Positions 37,100 to 46,113 of a stretch of 64,000 nucleotides of DNA are shown in pieces. The DNA lies in NCBI RefSeq assembly GCF_014237455.1, contig NZ_JABZFL010000016.1:1-64000 (forward strand), read 5' to 3'. The stretch comes from Desulfobacula sp. (lineage in GTDB: Bacteria > Desulfobacterota > Desulfobacteria > Desulfobacterales > Desulfobacteraceae). The notes beneath the pieces are model-generated. The model saw only the letters and a program-made list of their open reading frames with translations, ran no database searches and had not been told where the DNA came from. The translations under genes and the position numbers were made by a program. Position 1 is the stretch's first letter. The number at the start of each line of letters is the position of its first letter.

Positions 37100-37651
37100 T
37101 TAGCTAATTCTTTTTCGAAGCCAATCAACATATTTATTGTAGCCGTTGTAGTTAAAATTTTTTGAATATTTATTCATAAACCCATGTAAATATGAAGTGT
37201 TATGGAGTGTTACATTCTTTTTTGTTGTCAATTTCTCAGATAGTTCCTCAATGGAAAATTCTGGTTCATAAGCTGGCAGTATGAAATCAACTTTGACACT
37301 CGGATTGATAGTCGTGAAGTGCCTTATTTGAGAACTATAGACGCAAAATATATGATTTATTTGTTTGGTGTTAACAGATTCAGAAATTTTCCATAGGGCA
37401 GTCCCCCCAACACTAAAACCGATTAAATTTAAAGAAGAAATTTCTTTGTTCAAAATAGATTTCACTACCTGACAATATTCATTTACTCCAACTTGCTTCA
37501 TAAAATAATTATACGCTTCCTGTTCATTTTGGAAATCCATAAATTTACCATAATATGGATCAATTATCCTTGTGCCAGTCAATAAAGAACGGCATAATTT
37601 ATCTAATGCAGGAGTTTTTCCAAAAATATCCGAGACAATAAAATTAATCAT
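37100..37651 (-). CDS. Dienelactone hydrolase-like protein
   Basis: 183 residues of a short alpha/beta hydrolase. The nucleophile elbow is GFSVGG (serine about 81), the acid region is around DFILPAYEPEFSIEE, and the histidine is in SYLHGFMNKYSKNF, as in dienelactone hydrolases. The protein lacks the usual N-terminal strand region of larger family members. It overlaps the next upstream gene by 8 nt. Confidence 0.75.
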   Translation of the reverse strand: MINFIVSDIFGKTPALDKLCRSLLTGTRIIDPYYGKFMDFQNEQEAYNYFMKQVGVNEYCQVVKSILNKEISSLNLIGFSVGGTALWKISESVNTKQINHIFCVYSSQIRHFTTINPSVKVDFILPAYEPEFSIEELSEKLTTKKNVTLHNTSYLHGFMNKYSKNFNYNGYNKYVDWLRKRIS

Positions 37652-37877
37652 TTTTTTTATAAAAAGTTAATTCCCATATACTTTTTTCTTCATCATATCT
37701 AATAATATAAATTTCTTCATCAGACCCCAAAATTTTGAAGTACCGATGGGTGGGTGCCAACCACATTTCTAAAACCTTCTTCACCTTTATTTCTTTGTCA
37801 TCCAGAAAAATGGATTGGGGTGTTTCTTCTCCTCTGTAACCAGAGTAACACTTCACCTTTATTTTAAAGCCGTTCAT
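37644..37877 (-). CDS. Conserved hypothetical protein (77 residues)
   Basis: A small strand-rich protein with SGYRGEETPQSIFLDDKEIK and WLAPTHRYFKI followed by EIYIIRYDEEKSIWELTFY. I remember similar small proteins in sulfate reducers but no named function. It is translationally coupled to the hydrolase gene (8-nt overlap) and 2 nt from the RNase H-like gene, so the three form one operon. Confidence 0.7.
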   Translation of the reverse strand: MNGFKIKVKCYSGYRGEETPQSIFLDDKEIKVKKVLEMWLAPTHRYFKILGSDEEIYIIRYDEEKSIWELTFYKKND

Positions 37878-37879
37878 TC

Positions 37880-38707
37880 TTAATATGAAAATGGTAGGTA
37901 CATATTAACAATTGACTCATCAACTTCAAATGGATTGTCCTTTTTGGGCGGTATCTCCAACCCACCCAATTCAAGAGGAAGACCCTGAATTTTTTTGTTA
38001 TATGCTGTGATCATCAGATATTCAAGATTTAAAACATCCTCTATGTTATAGGCAAGCAGCGTTTCCAAAGCTTTTTTATCTTTCCGGCGCCGATAATGAT
38101 TCCATATTAGAACCGCCATAAAACCATCAACACCATCCAGGTCATCGCCTCTACCGATACCCAATTGTTTTTCACAGGATTTTAAACCGCCAGAATAACC
38201 CAAACTTTTCAAAATATATCTTAAATCCAAGTGACAATGAGATATCTCGATATTAAAAAAACTTTCAATAAATGGGACGTCAAAGGTTTTACCGTTGTAG
38301 GTTACTATGACATTATAATCACAAATGTCTTTTTTGAATTCATCCAAATTGATCCCATTCACATAGTGCTTAATATTTTCACCATCATACAAAGCAATGG
38401 TTGTGATTTTATCCCGATATGTATCGAGACCAGTTGTTTCTATATCAATATAAGCTGTATTTTTCTGAAACCTTTTGAAGATTCTCCATTGTTCACTCGA
38501 TGGCAAATTGTCATAATATTGATGAGGATCTTCCATGTTAGATCTGGATGTATTGATATGATTTATTATTTTTTCCCTGGTTCTTGGTGGTATAGAATTA
38601 GTCGGCGATTTTATAAATTCTTCATTGGTTCTAATTTCATTTTCCCAGATCTTTCTTTCCGTTTTTTGTCCTATCGATGGAATATGAAGAAAACTACAGT
38701 TCAACAT
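37880..38707 (-). CDS. RNase H-like 3'-5' exonuclease domain protein (YprB-like)
   Basis: 275 residues. The DnaQ/RNase H-like core starts at TAYIDIETTGLDTYRDKITT (about 85-104), where DIE gives the first acidic pair. It continues with IVTYNGKTFDVPFIE and HLDLRY, and ends with LAYNIEDVLNLEYL, matching RNase_H_2 (YprB). It probably processes nucleic acid 3' ends; the substrate is unknown. The first 80 residues are helical and basic. Confidence 0.82.
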   Translation of the reverse strand: MLNCSFLHIPSIGQKTERKIWENEIRTNEEFIKSPTNSIPPRTREKIINHINTSRSNMEDPHQYYDNLPSSEQWRIFKRFQKNTAYIDIETTGLDTYRDKITTIALYDGENIKHYVNGINLDEFKKDICDYNVIVTYNGKTFDVPFIESFFNIEISHCHLDLRYILKSLGYSGGLKSCEKQLGIGRGDDLDGVDGFMAVLIWNHYRRRKDKKALETLLAYNIEDVLNLEYLMITAYNKKIQGLPLELGGLEIPPKKDNPFEVDESIVNMYLPFSY

Positions 38708-39189
38708 TGATTGAATTCCTTATTTAAAGTTTAGCACGTTATTCAAACATAAAAATATAAAAAATACGAGAAATTTTAAAAAATTAAATCCTTTATAAAA
38801 TACGAGTCAGATCCATTTTCAAAATTGGAGTACATTTTTTTTTCAGATCGATTTTTCAATCCGGGATGTATTTTTTGGATTTATGTACAAAGGCAAGGAC
38901 ACCATGACAAAAAATTTTTGTATATTATTTGAAAAAGCGGATTTGATTTTCTAAAAGATCATGTCCATTAAATCTTAATGAGTCACTTGTAATTATTTTA
39001 AGTGAGTTGTCTGAATTTATAAAAGATACCTTAATTATAGTTAAGGAACCAGGGGGGCAATGATTATGCAAGTTATGCCGCGAATTTTTTCTATGCTGGA
39101 GATCCATCAGCTTATAAAAGTTTATGGTAAAAAAACAAAACTTCAATTGAAAAGTTTATTATTTTATAAGAGTTTGGTATTGAGACCCT
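38708..39189. other. AT-rich intergenic stretch
   Basis: About 480 bp with short AT repeats and a G-run ribosome-site-like AGGGGGG at 39051-39057. Beyond the doubtful small frame at 39066 I see no gene, RNA or clear terminator. Confidence 0.4.
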
Positions 39190-39290
39190 ATGTTAAATAC
39201 CACCTCAAATACCTTAATAAAACTGGCAGCACTGGTTTGGTACACTGGGGTTGTTGTTTTAATCGCAAAAAGTGGCACCTTATTCCTTGA
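39066..39290 (+). CDS. Doubtful small basic protein
   Basis: A 74-codon frame with AGGGGGG 8 nt before its ATG. It encodes a lysine-rich sequence (MQVMPRIFSMLEIHQLIKVY) that I do not recognise. Its 3' third overlaps the better-supported membrane-protein fragment in another frame, so only one can be real there. It could be a short leader or part of a decayed gene. Confidence 0.2.
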   Translation: MQVMPRIFSMLEIHQLIKVYGKKTKLQLKSLLFYKSLVLRPYVKYHLKYLNKTGSTGLVHWGCCFNRKKWHLIP

Positions 39291-39412
39291 GGCGGCGAAG
39301 GGTGGGGCTGATCAACTATTCATCTTGATGGCGATTTTATGTGGAATTGTGATCGAAAAAATTAAAGCAAAATATCTATTTAGAGAGATGTGTAAACCAA
39401 AGAATTTGAAAC
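39190..39412 (+). pseudogene. 5' fragment of a small membrane protein gene
   Basis: The frame reads LIKLAALVWYTGVVVLIAKS and LFILMAILCGIVIEKIKAKY, then LFREMCKPKNLKHR. From memory this is the N-terminal half of a conserved three- to four-helix protein of about 120 residues that continues with an aromatic FFRP-type region. Here it breaks off after KNLKHR and runs into the 3' end of a convergent gene. It looks truncated. Confidence 0.45.
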
Positions 39413-39724
39413 ATCGTTGTTTCTTTGCCCGGCTATTTTTAATGCAGCCGTAATGGCATATAGACCCTTTTCATCAACTCCGACCGCTACTTGTCTTTTG
39501 TCTTTAAAAATCATTAATAGATAAACCAAAGGAAGATCTGAAGAGACTTTTTTGGCAATAGTCGGCATTTCTTTTATCGATTCAAGCTGATCTAAATCAA
39601 AACCAACCATTCTTTTCTCAATGAGTCGTTCTTTGATATTTGGCTTTACCCAGAAGCGATTTTCGGCTTCATCAAGAGTTACCATTCGGCACTGATGTTT
39701 TTTATTGACATAAACTATCTTCAT
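39380..39724 (-). CDS. Hypothetical protein
   Basis: 114 residues, no family recognised. It is mostly beta-strand then helix: MKIVYVNKKHQCRMVTLDEA, DLPLVYLLMIFKDKRQVAVG, ending in an alpha segment AITAALKIAGQR. The last 15 residues overlap the truncated membrane-protein gene, so the C-terminus may be extended by the rearrangement. Confidence 0.5.
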   Translation of the reverse strand: MKIVYVNKKHQCRMVTLDEAENRFWVKPNIKERLIEKRMVGFDLDQLESIKEMPTIAKKVSSDLPLVYLLMIFKDKRQVAVGVDEKGLYAITAALKIAGQRNNDVSNSLVYTSL

Positions 39725-39851
39725 TTTAAATCTCCTGCTTGTTCGACAACCTATTTGTCTTGAAACATTTCAGATGACTCTGTCTTTCAGTTTTTGTTTA
39801 AGGTTTCAGATCCTCATAGTCCCAAGCATAGTCATTTTTAACACCTCTTTC

Positions 39852-39901
39852 GGAGAGTTGGTAGAAGTCTAATCATATTTGCAGACGTCTACCCAATCTC
39901 C
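39852..39901. other. Long imperfect hairpin
   Basis: Arms of 19 nt (39852-39870 and 39883-39901) pair at 16 positions around a 12-nt loop. It lies between the hypothetical gene and the LUD-domain gene, just beyond the 3' end of the latter, so it may act as a terminator without a T-run or be a repeat. Confidence 0.4.
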
Positions 39902-39919
39902 CAATAAGAGAGTCGGTTT

Positions 39920-40573
39920 TTATAATCCCAGATCTTCATTTATTAATACAATTTTAGTTCTCTTTTTTGGGAAAGATTTTTGTGTGATTGTCCATGTATT
40001 ACAGATTCTGGCACTGCTTTTACATTCGGAACATTCTCCGGTTTTAATACATGGTGTTTTCATATCAAGACGCATGGCATTTGCAGGAGCGACATAATTT
40101 TTAATCCGTTCCATGGCAAATTCTATATCAGGAACAATCTTGTTTCTTCCAGTGAGAACCAGAACATTTTTTGGACCGAACGTAAGGGCACCAACCCTGT
40201 TACCAACCATATCGAGATTAACCAGATATCCATCTTCAGTTACAGCATTGGTTCCAGTTATAAAAAGGTCAGTTAAAAGCGCCGCCCTTCTCATCTCTGT
40301 CTTTTCATCATTTGACAAAAATTTGTCATGTATATCAAGGACCTTAAAATTCTTTTGGTTTTTAAGGTTATCATAAAGACCTGTGTTTATAAAAGTCATG
40401 GAGCCTCCCCATGATATACTTTTGATATCCAATGCCGGTATGATATTTTCTAAAACGATTTTTGAAGCGTCGGCTGAATTGTCAGCAATAAATACTTCAA
40501 AGTTATTTGATTCAAGTGCCTCTTTCACATTCTCAATCTTTAGTTTCCAAAAATTCTTAATTGGATCTTTCAT
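39920..40573 (-). CDS. LUD-domain (LutC/DUF162) protein
   Basis: 217 residues of the LUD fold: SWGGSMTFINTGLYDNL (about 54-70), LFITGTNAVTEDGYLVNLDM and GPKNVLVLTGRNKIV. Four cysteines near the C-terminus (IKTGECSECKSSARICN) could bind a cluster or zinc. LUD proteins are linked to lactate use, but stand-alone members like this often have other unknown roles. No lutA or lutB is nearby. Confidence 0.85.
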   Translation of the reverse strand: MKDPIKNFWKLKIENVKEALESNNFEVFIADNSADASKIVLENIIPALDIKSISWGGSMTFINTGLYDNLKNQKNFKVLDIHDKFLSNDEKTEMRRAALLTDLFITGTNAVTEDGYLVNLDMVGNRVGALTFGPKNVLVLTGRNKIVPDIEFAMERIKNYVAPANAMRLDMKTPCIKTGECSECKSSARICNTWTITQKSFPKKRTKIVLINEDLGL

Positions 40574-40641
40574 TGGCGTTTCCTTTATTTATTAATTTGA
40601 TTCGACCTGTTAATATAATTTTGTCCCATGTTAATCCTTTT

Positions 40642-41679
40642 TTATCCAAATTGATCATACAGATCGTCAGCAACTTCTTCAATTAGCTCTTTCAACTCAA
40701 GTTCAGACAGCCAATTTTCAGGGAAAATATCAATTCCATATAAAGCACCCAAAATATTCCCTGTAATAGATCCGGTTGAATCACTATCTCCAGAATGGTT
40801 AACCGATAAAAGAACACCTTTTTTGAAATCATCATCGGCTACCAAACTACAATAAAAACTTATCGCTAATGCTTCTTCTGCAATCCATCCGGCGCCAATT
40901 TTCTCAATCACTTCAGGTTCAGGAATTTCTTTGCCAACTATATCAACCGCATCACCAATTGCTCTTAGAGTCTCTTCATGGTTTTTATCAGCTTTTAAAA
41001 TCAGAGTAGAACCTTCGATTGCTTCAGTCAAAGAATTACCAGAAATTATCAAAGAAGTCAGAGCTGCAAAAGTGCCAGCAGCTAAATATCCTGTTGGATG
41101 TCCATGTGTAAGAGCAGCTAATTTACAACCAAAATGAAATGCTTTGTCTGGATCATCATATGCAAGTCCCACCGGTGCCATACGCATTACACCACCACAA
41201 CCTTTACTGTTATTAATAGGATCTCCAATGGTACTTATTTTTCCAGATTTCAAAGGAGACAAACAACTGTTCCCAGGTGCTCTTGATGAAAAAAGTTCCT
41301 TATGACCCGTCAATACGCCATCGACGATTGAGCAGGTGCCGTGATTCCGAATAAGATTATCCTGGAGATTTATTTCTTGAGTATATAACCATCTCAAAAG
41401 AGCATGATACCCAGCAGAGATGACACCTTTATCTCGTTCATATTCTTGTCGTACTTTTGATAAAATCAATCCTTCTGCTGTGAATAGGGTCATCTGAGTA
41501 TCATCGGTAATGGCACCGTTTCGACCATAAGCTTCCGAATAATCAGTCAAACCCATTTCTCCAAATTCGGATCTGATCTGATCAATTGACATGAATTCAA
41601 TGGGTGCGCCTAAAGCATCGCCTATGGCACCACCAAGGATGCAACCCTTAAAGTGTTCTGCGGTTCTTTGATTTGTCAT
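40642..41679 (-). CDS. ADP-ribosylglycohydrolase family protein
   Basis: 345 residues of the DraG/ARH fold. Metal-binding motifs are visible: GAIGDALGAPIEF (about 15-27), TDDTQMTLFTAEGLI (about 59-73), and NHSGDSDSTGSITGNILGAL near 290-310. These proteins remove ADP-ribose from proteins or small molecules. No partner ADP-ribosyltransferase is seen nearby, and it is followed after a gap by LUD and other accessory genes. Confidence 0.9.
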   Translation of the reverse strand: MTNQRTAEHFKGCILGGAIGDALGAPIEFMSIDQIRSEFGEMGLTDYSEAYGRNGAITDDTQMTLFTAEGLILSKVRQEYERDKGVISAGYHALLRWLYTQEINLQDNLIRNHGTCSIVDGVLTGHKELFSSRAPGNSCLSPLKSGKISTIGDPINNSKGCGGVMRMAPVGLAYDDPDKAFHFGCKLAALTHGHPTGYLAAGTFAALTSLIISGNSLTEAIEGSTLILKADKNHEETLRAIGDAVDIVGKEIPEPEVIEKIGAGWIAEEALAISFYCSLVADDDFKKGVLLSVNHSGDSDSTGSITGNILGALYGIDIFPENWLSELELKELIEEVADDLYDQFG

Positions 41680-41691
41680 TTTTATTGTTTG

Positions 41692-42249
41692 CTATTCTTT
41701 ATTATTCTGTTTAATAAAACTTTCGGCTATTGGACCACTCCTACGCCATGCCCAACAGGTATCTATTAAGTATTTCCCTATGTCAAACTCAGAATTCTCT
41801 ATTCTGTCCTTATCACGTGCTCCGAATATCCAGTACCCCTGAAGTGCTGCTGGCGCCATAGATAAAAGCAATGTTGTCAAATGGACACATCCTTTTATAC
41901 CACCCGCAATCTTTTTGACTTTGGATGTGAATCCCGGGGCAATGTTAAGTCCCTTTATTTTATCAAGACTGTTTTCCATTTCTCTGCAAACATTATCATG
42001 GGGAGCGCATGGAATTTTCGCATGAATATCCACTATTTTTAATTCAGAAATTTTGACAAGTAATTGAATTTGCATATGATGAAATACATTAGGTTCAATA
42101 GGTTCACCAGATCTCTCATAAACTGTTATGAGATTTTTTTCTTTGAACTCACCTGTAATTAATATGTGCTCGCCATCAACAATATAGCTGGATATATCCA
42201 AATTTCGATTATGTATTTTTTCAAGATTAGCTGTATCTAAATATTCCAT
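41692..42249 (-). CDS. DUF2889 family protein
   Basis: 185 residues matching DUF2889: an N-terminal strand-rich part with [11 protein letters not shown], and a later [20 protein letters not shown] segment typical of the family. Function unknown. It is 12 nt upstream of the ADP-ribosylglycohydrolase gene, so the two are likely co-transcribed. Confidence 0.8.
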   Translation of the reverse strand: MEYLDTANLEKIHNRNLDISSYIVDGEHILITGEFKEKNLITVYERSGEPIEPNVFHHMQIQLLVKISELKIVDIHAKIPCAPHDNVCREMENSLDKIKGLNIAPGFTSKVKKIAGGIKGCVHLTTLLLSMAPAALQGYWIFGARDKDRIENSEFDIGKYLIDTCWAWRRSGPIAESFIKQNNKE

Positions 42250-42674
42250 TAAAATATTTTATCCTCCTGAATAAAAAACCGCTAATTTTTTAAGAATTAA
42301 AAAAGTATATCAATATACCAATTCCAAGTTGAAATTAAAAATTTATATTAAGCACTCATATCAGCATAATCAAGTTGGCAAACACAGCTACACTTTGAAA
42401 GCTCAAGCCCTGTATCGTTCCAAACTCTATCAAATTCTTTAAAAAGAATAATTTTACAGTCAGAGTATTTCCGGATCTCATCAATTATTTGTTTTAGCAA
42501 GTCTTTTGGCCAACGGGTCTTTGACCTCCCTATGTGTCAGGATAGTTGTCCATTAGCCGCAAAAATGTTTTAATCATCGAAACACGGCGGAAATGGAGGA
42601 CCAAATGCACTACAGTAAAAAACGAAAGAAACTGTTTTAAAAAAAATGATGCCCCCAAACAATAAGAGCATTCC
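42250..42674. other. Degraded intergenic stretch
   Basis: Apart from the receiver-domain fragment next to it, this stretch holds an open minus-strand tail (42348-42530) reading RWPKDLLKQIIDEIRKY and CSCVCQLDYADMSA with no start. It may be the end of a decayed gene; I cannot name it. Confidence 0.3.
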
Positions 42675-42806
42675 TCAGATATCCCAGGAAGACGGTATCC
42701 CGGAAAAAGAACAATCCACCGTAAACCCTCTCTGACGAAGTCGTTGCGCCAGAGTTTCAATAAACAGCTTTTCGCCATCGACAAGAAGAATATTGAATGG
42801 GGTCAT
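42675..42806 (-). pseudogene. N-terminal fragment of a response regulator
   Basis: From an ATG at 42806 with AGGAGA upstream, 43 codons read MTPFNILLVDGEKLFIETLA and FTVDCSFSG, the first beta-alpha-beta of a receiver domain, then hit a stop. The second acidic residue of the usual DD pair is a glycine. No phosphoacceptor region remains, so it is a truncated gene. Confidence 0.55.
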
Positions 42807-42832
42807 GTATTTCTCCTAATAAAGGCTTCCGG

Positions 42833-43621
42833 TTAATTCAAATCTTTTTTAACGCTTAGATATGTATAGGGTAATTGAATATAGTTTGCGATTTTTGATG
42901 TTTTTTTCATTGAAAGGTCATTAAAAATTTTCGAGAGGTTTATGCCAACTCCAACATATATATTTCTTTTTTTATTTATACCATTTGAATATCCCCGTGT
43001 GTAATATCCAACATGCAATTCAAGATATTTTAAATACTTTTTTTTAACACAATCAAACCCGTCAAGCTTCAATGCCATAAGATATTTTGAATGCTCATAA
43101 TCTGTAAAAAAATCCACAGAATCAAAGTTTGGAATATATTCAACCCTGAAGTCAATTTTTCTTGATAATTCAGGATTTGTGTAAAGAACATAGCCGGCAA
43201 TACTGCCGATACAATTCATAATAAAATCTTCTGAAGAAAAACCATAACTGGAAAATGAATCCCCCATCTCCATAAAGCTCATAAGGCCAAAAGAAGACCA
43301 TGAGCCTAATAATGCCCCTTTCTTATGGGAATACCCCCAATTTTCATAGAGACTGCCAAGAGCATGTGACAATGTGTAGCTAAGATAAAAATGAGCCAGT
43401 TTATCTGCACCCCCTTCTTTAGTGTTCTCAGAAAACCAACCTTCATTTGCTTTGGAAGGCGAATTCCCAAAATAATCCCAGTTTGCGACACCCCAGGCTG
43501 TAACAGCAGCCAATCCTGCAATATTTGTCATTACCACCTTTTCTTCTTTTGAAAAATCAGTATCAAACCCTGATACTGTTAAAGGATAAAACAGGATACA
43601 TATTAAAAGGATATATCGCAT
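42833..43621 (-). CDS. DUF2279 family periplasmic protein
   Basis: 262 residues from the ATG at 43621 with GGAGG upstream. A signal peptide (MRYILLICILFYPLTVSG) is followed by the DUF2279/YfiM-type region ADKLAHFYLSYTLSHALGSL, SWSSFGLMSFMEMGDSFS and SSEDFIMNCIGSIAGYVLY. The C-terminal part is strand-rich (YLELHVGYYTRGYSNG), possibly a small outer-membrane-like barrel. Function unknown. Confidence 0.75.
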   Translation of the reverse strand: MRYILLICILFYPLTVSGFDTDFSKEEKVVMTNIAGLAAVTAWGVANWDYFGNSPSKANEGWFSENTKEGGADKLAHFYLSYTLSHALGSLYENWGYSHKKGALLGSWSSFGLMSFMEMGDSFSSYGFSSEDFIMNCIGSIAGYVLYTNPELSRKIDFRVEYIPNFDSVDFFTDYEHSKYLMALKLDGFDCVKKKYLKYLELHVGYYTRGYSNGINKKRNIYVGVGINLSKIFNDLSMKKTSKIANYIQLPYTYLSVKKDLN

Positions 43622-43872
43622 GATGAACCTCCAGGATAAATTTTTAACCCGGTCTTTAATTTGAAATAATCTTTTTGATTTATAAAAGCAAGAGGTTATG
43701 ACTGTCATTTTCAATTTTTATCATATAAATCACCCAACTTGATTACTGTGAATAATAACGGTCATAAAAAACGATATTTGAAAAGATGGGTTGCGAAACA
43801 TCCTGACGTGGTATAAGAAAAATTATCCCATCGGGGTTGAATGGCTTGAACTTAACAAAGAATGGAGAAAAA

Positions 43873-44277
43873 ATGGGTGGATTTAAAGTAACATTTCCCA
43901 ACAATAAAAAGATAGATGTCGAATTTAACAATTTTAAAATTAAAACCGACCAGTCCAAAGAGAATGGAGGGGATGAGACTGCACCCGAGCCATTTGATGT
44001 TTTCATCTCTTCCCTGGGAGCCTGCGCCGGAATCTATGCAAAATCATTTTGTGATGTAAGGAAACTTCCTACAAGCAATATGCATATTTTTGTTGACGTC
44101 TTGTTCAACGAAGGAAAAAAGCTCATGGATCAGGTGAATATCACTCTCCATGTCAATCAACACTTCCCTGAAAAATATATCAAACCGATTATAAAAGCCA
44201 TGAATGGGTGTGCGGTTAAAAATCAATTTCATCCGGATATAAAAACCAGTACGGCTGTGGTTTTTCTGGATCAATAA
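43873..44277 (+). CDS. OsmC-family protein
   Basis: 134 residues from the ATG at 43873 (ribosome site TGGAGA). It has the OsmC/YhfA pattern PEPFDVFISSLGACAGIYAK with the first redox cysteine, and NGCAVKNQFHPDIKT with the second. OsmC proteins reduce organic hydroperoxides or handle sulfur species. It converges on the selenoprotein gene, overlapping its stop by 7 nt. Confidence 0.85.
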   Translation: MGGFKVTFPNNKKIDVEFNNFKIKTDQSKENGGDETAPEPFDVFISSLGACAGIYAKSFCDVRKLPTSNMHIFVDVLFNEGKKLMDQVNITLHVNQHFPEKYIKPIIKAMNGCAVKNQFHPDIKTSTAVVFLDQ

Positions 44278-45221
44278 TAATCCTGGATGGTTCCGTTCCG
44301 GTCTGCTCTTTCAAGTAATTGTATTGCTCTGTTTAAAATAGTTATCTGTAATTTTTCGTTAAACGGATTTCCCAAAGGCCGTCCCAAAAGTTGTGGCGTG
44401 AGTAATACTCTTGGCAAAGACATCATTCTCATCCGGGTTTCAAAAGATTTGACCGCAATAACAATCGTGGCGATTTTAGCTTCTTCCAATACCCTTGCGA
44501 CATGTCCCACGGACATGTGACAAACAGGTCAGACCGGAACCAGTACCGCGGCGTCAACTCCCAGGTTTACAAATTTATCCACCCAATCCGGCAGTGTTTT
44601 TTTCAGCAGTCTTTTCTGAGAACACGCACCAACAAATGAATATGCATTAACCGTTAAATCAGCGAATACCCCCTGATCTTTTAAATTTACCATCCTCTGA
44701 TATGGGAAAGAAACATTAGGATCTTTCAGTGCTGCTCTGATATCATATCCACCGTGGCGAACCACCAAATCTTCGGACTTTGAATCAAATGGAATCTCAG
44801 AAAGCTGAGGCGCCTCCTTTAAAGAATCAAAAATTCGACGTTCTGCTTCTTCCTGAGTCATATTCTCAACCCCCAGTGGTTTTGAATCACGCCCTTTTAA
44901 AAAATGACCGCTTGATGTCAGAAGAGTTAGTTTTATGGAAGACAATGGTTTTTGTAAAGGATGGAACGGTCCGTCATCGTATTCAAAATTTTTTTGCTCT
45001 TTATATCCCTCTACCTGGCCCTGCAGCAGTCTTTGCCTCACTCGTTCCAGGTCATCGTCATCAAACGAGTCCATCAGGTCTTTGAACAGGCCTTGAATAA
45101 ATATTGAGGCATTTTCCGGAGTCAGCTCGGATATAAATTTAAAAGACAGATCCGAGCGTTTACCGTAAAAAAAAGACTTGATGAACGCTTCAAAGGATTC
45201 CGGTCTGTTTTCTTTTTGCAT
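44271..45221 (-). CDS. Selenoprotein of the glycine/betaine/sarcosine/D-proline reductase B family
   Basis: 316 residues if the in-frame TGA at 44529-44531 is read as selenocysteine (residue 231). Sequence before the TGA (GVDAAVLVPV) and after it (PVCHMSVGHVARVLEEA) is continuous in one frame. It matches the family motif in which U/C-P-V-C is the redox site (Sec231-Cys234). A hairpin follows within 10 nt of the TGA. The C-terminal FETRMRMMSLPRVLLTPQLL is also family-typical. No GrdA or GrdC genes are nearby, so this is likely a stand-alone reductase-like protein. Annotating it as two genes would be wrong. Confidence 0.85.
44492..44528 (-). promoter_or_regulatory. Bacterial SECIS-like hairpin
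   Basis: On the minus strand the perfect 8-bp stem ACATGTCC/GGACATGT (44511-44518 with 44500-44507) closes a GTG loop and starts 10 nt after the TGA. A lower stem of CC...TTTG with CAAG...GG extends it to 44492-44528. The distance and the G in a tight apical loop suit SelB binding. Confidence 0.7.
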
Positions 45222-45281
45222 TTTTTTACTCCCTCGAAAATTTATATAATGAATATTGGCAACACTCTTGAATTAAAATTG

Positions 45282-45980
45282 TTAAATCGTTTTAATACTT
45301 TTTTCCTTATTAATTTTCTCAATACTGATGATGGCATGCTCTTTGACATTTGAAATATGTTGTTTTAAAATTCTGACCGCACCATCAAGATCAGAATCAG
45401 TAACATATTCATATAATTTAATGTGTTCCGAATCAACGGTATCCATAGGTGTTACAAAAAGGATATTGCCCCGGTATTTAAGGTATAAAAGATCAAAAAG
45501 CGATTTTAAGGTATTGATTTGTATCGTGCATCCTGAAAGCTTTGCAAGGATAAGGTGAAATTCCATATCCTTTAAAAGTCGTTCTTTTAAATAAATGTCT
45601 CGAACAGCGTCAAGATGGCAGTCCAGGGCTTTTTTCAGTATTTTCAGCCCTTTTTTATCAATTTGGGATATGGTTTTTGGTAAAAGTGAGGTTTCGATTA
45701 ATTCCCTGAATTCATATATCTCTGTAATTTCTTTTAGACTGATGTTTTCAGTATAATACCCGCGATTGGGTTCATGCCGGACAAGACCTTGATACTCCAG
45801 CCGTTTCAATGCCTGGATAACCGGTGTCGTACTCATTTCAAGGCGCTTTGCAAGATCTCCATAGGATATTTTCTGCCCCGGTATAATTTCATTCAAAAAA
45901 AACATCCGGCGAATACCCATATAGGCTTCCTGAGTAAAATCATCTTTGCTCTTTTTCTTCTTTTTTATTTTTTTCTCCAT
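45282..45980 (-). CDS. GntR-family (FCD) transcriptional regulator
   Basis: 232 residues from the ATG at 45980. The lysine-rich start is followed by a winged helix (about 17-80) with SYGDLAKRLEMSTTPVIQAL and RLEYQGLVRHEPNRGYY. An all-helical FCD ligand domain follows, with EIYEFRELIETSLLPKTI and metal-type histidines (DMEFHLIL, ISNVKEHAI). It diverges from the 2-oxoacid oxidoreductase operon, and a 40-bp palindrome sits between them, so it most likely controls that operon. Confidence 0.88.
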   Translation of the reverse strand: MEKKIKKKKKSKDDFTQEAYMGIRRMFFLNEIIPGQKISYGDLAKRLEMSTTPVIQALKRLEYQGLVRHEPNRGYYTENISLKEITEIYEFRELIETSLLPKTISQIDKKGLKILKKALDCHLDAVRDIYLKERLLKDMEFHLILAKLSGCTIQINTLKSLFDLLYLKYRGNILFVTPMDTVDSEHIKLYEYVTDSDLDGAVRILKQHISNVKEHAIISIEKINKEKSIKTI

Positions 45981-46084
45981 AAACAAAATAAATATACCAA
46001 GCCTTTTATAAAATCAATTATAAAAACAGATAATTTCAAAATCTAATAATCGCTCTATCTACTTGAATATCGGTCATTTTATTC

Positions 46085-46113
46085 TTGACATACAAACCGA
46101 AAAGAGTTATATA
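46085..46113 (+). promoter_or_regulatory. Sigma-70 promoter of the 2-oxoacid oxidoreductase operon
   Basis: -35 TTGACA (46085-46090), 17-nt spacer, -10 TATATA (46108-46113). The predicted start near 46120 lies inside the palindrome at 46113-46152. Confidence 0.65.

Noticed and set aside
42530-42784. 84-codon minus-strand gene
   Set aside because: It is an out-of-frame reading of the response regulator fragment and the decayed DNA behind it.
44271-44516. Separate 81-residue gene downstream of a TGA stop
   Set aside because: It is in the same frame as the upstream gene and continues the same protein family across the TGA, so it is the C-terminus of one selenoprotein.
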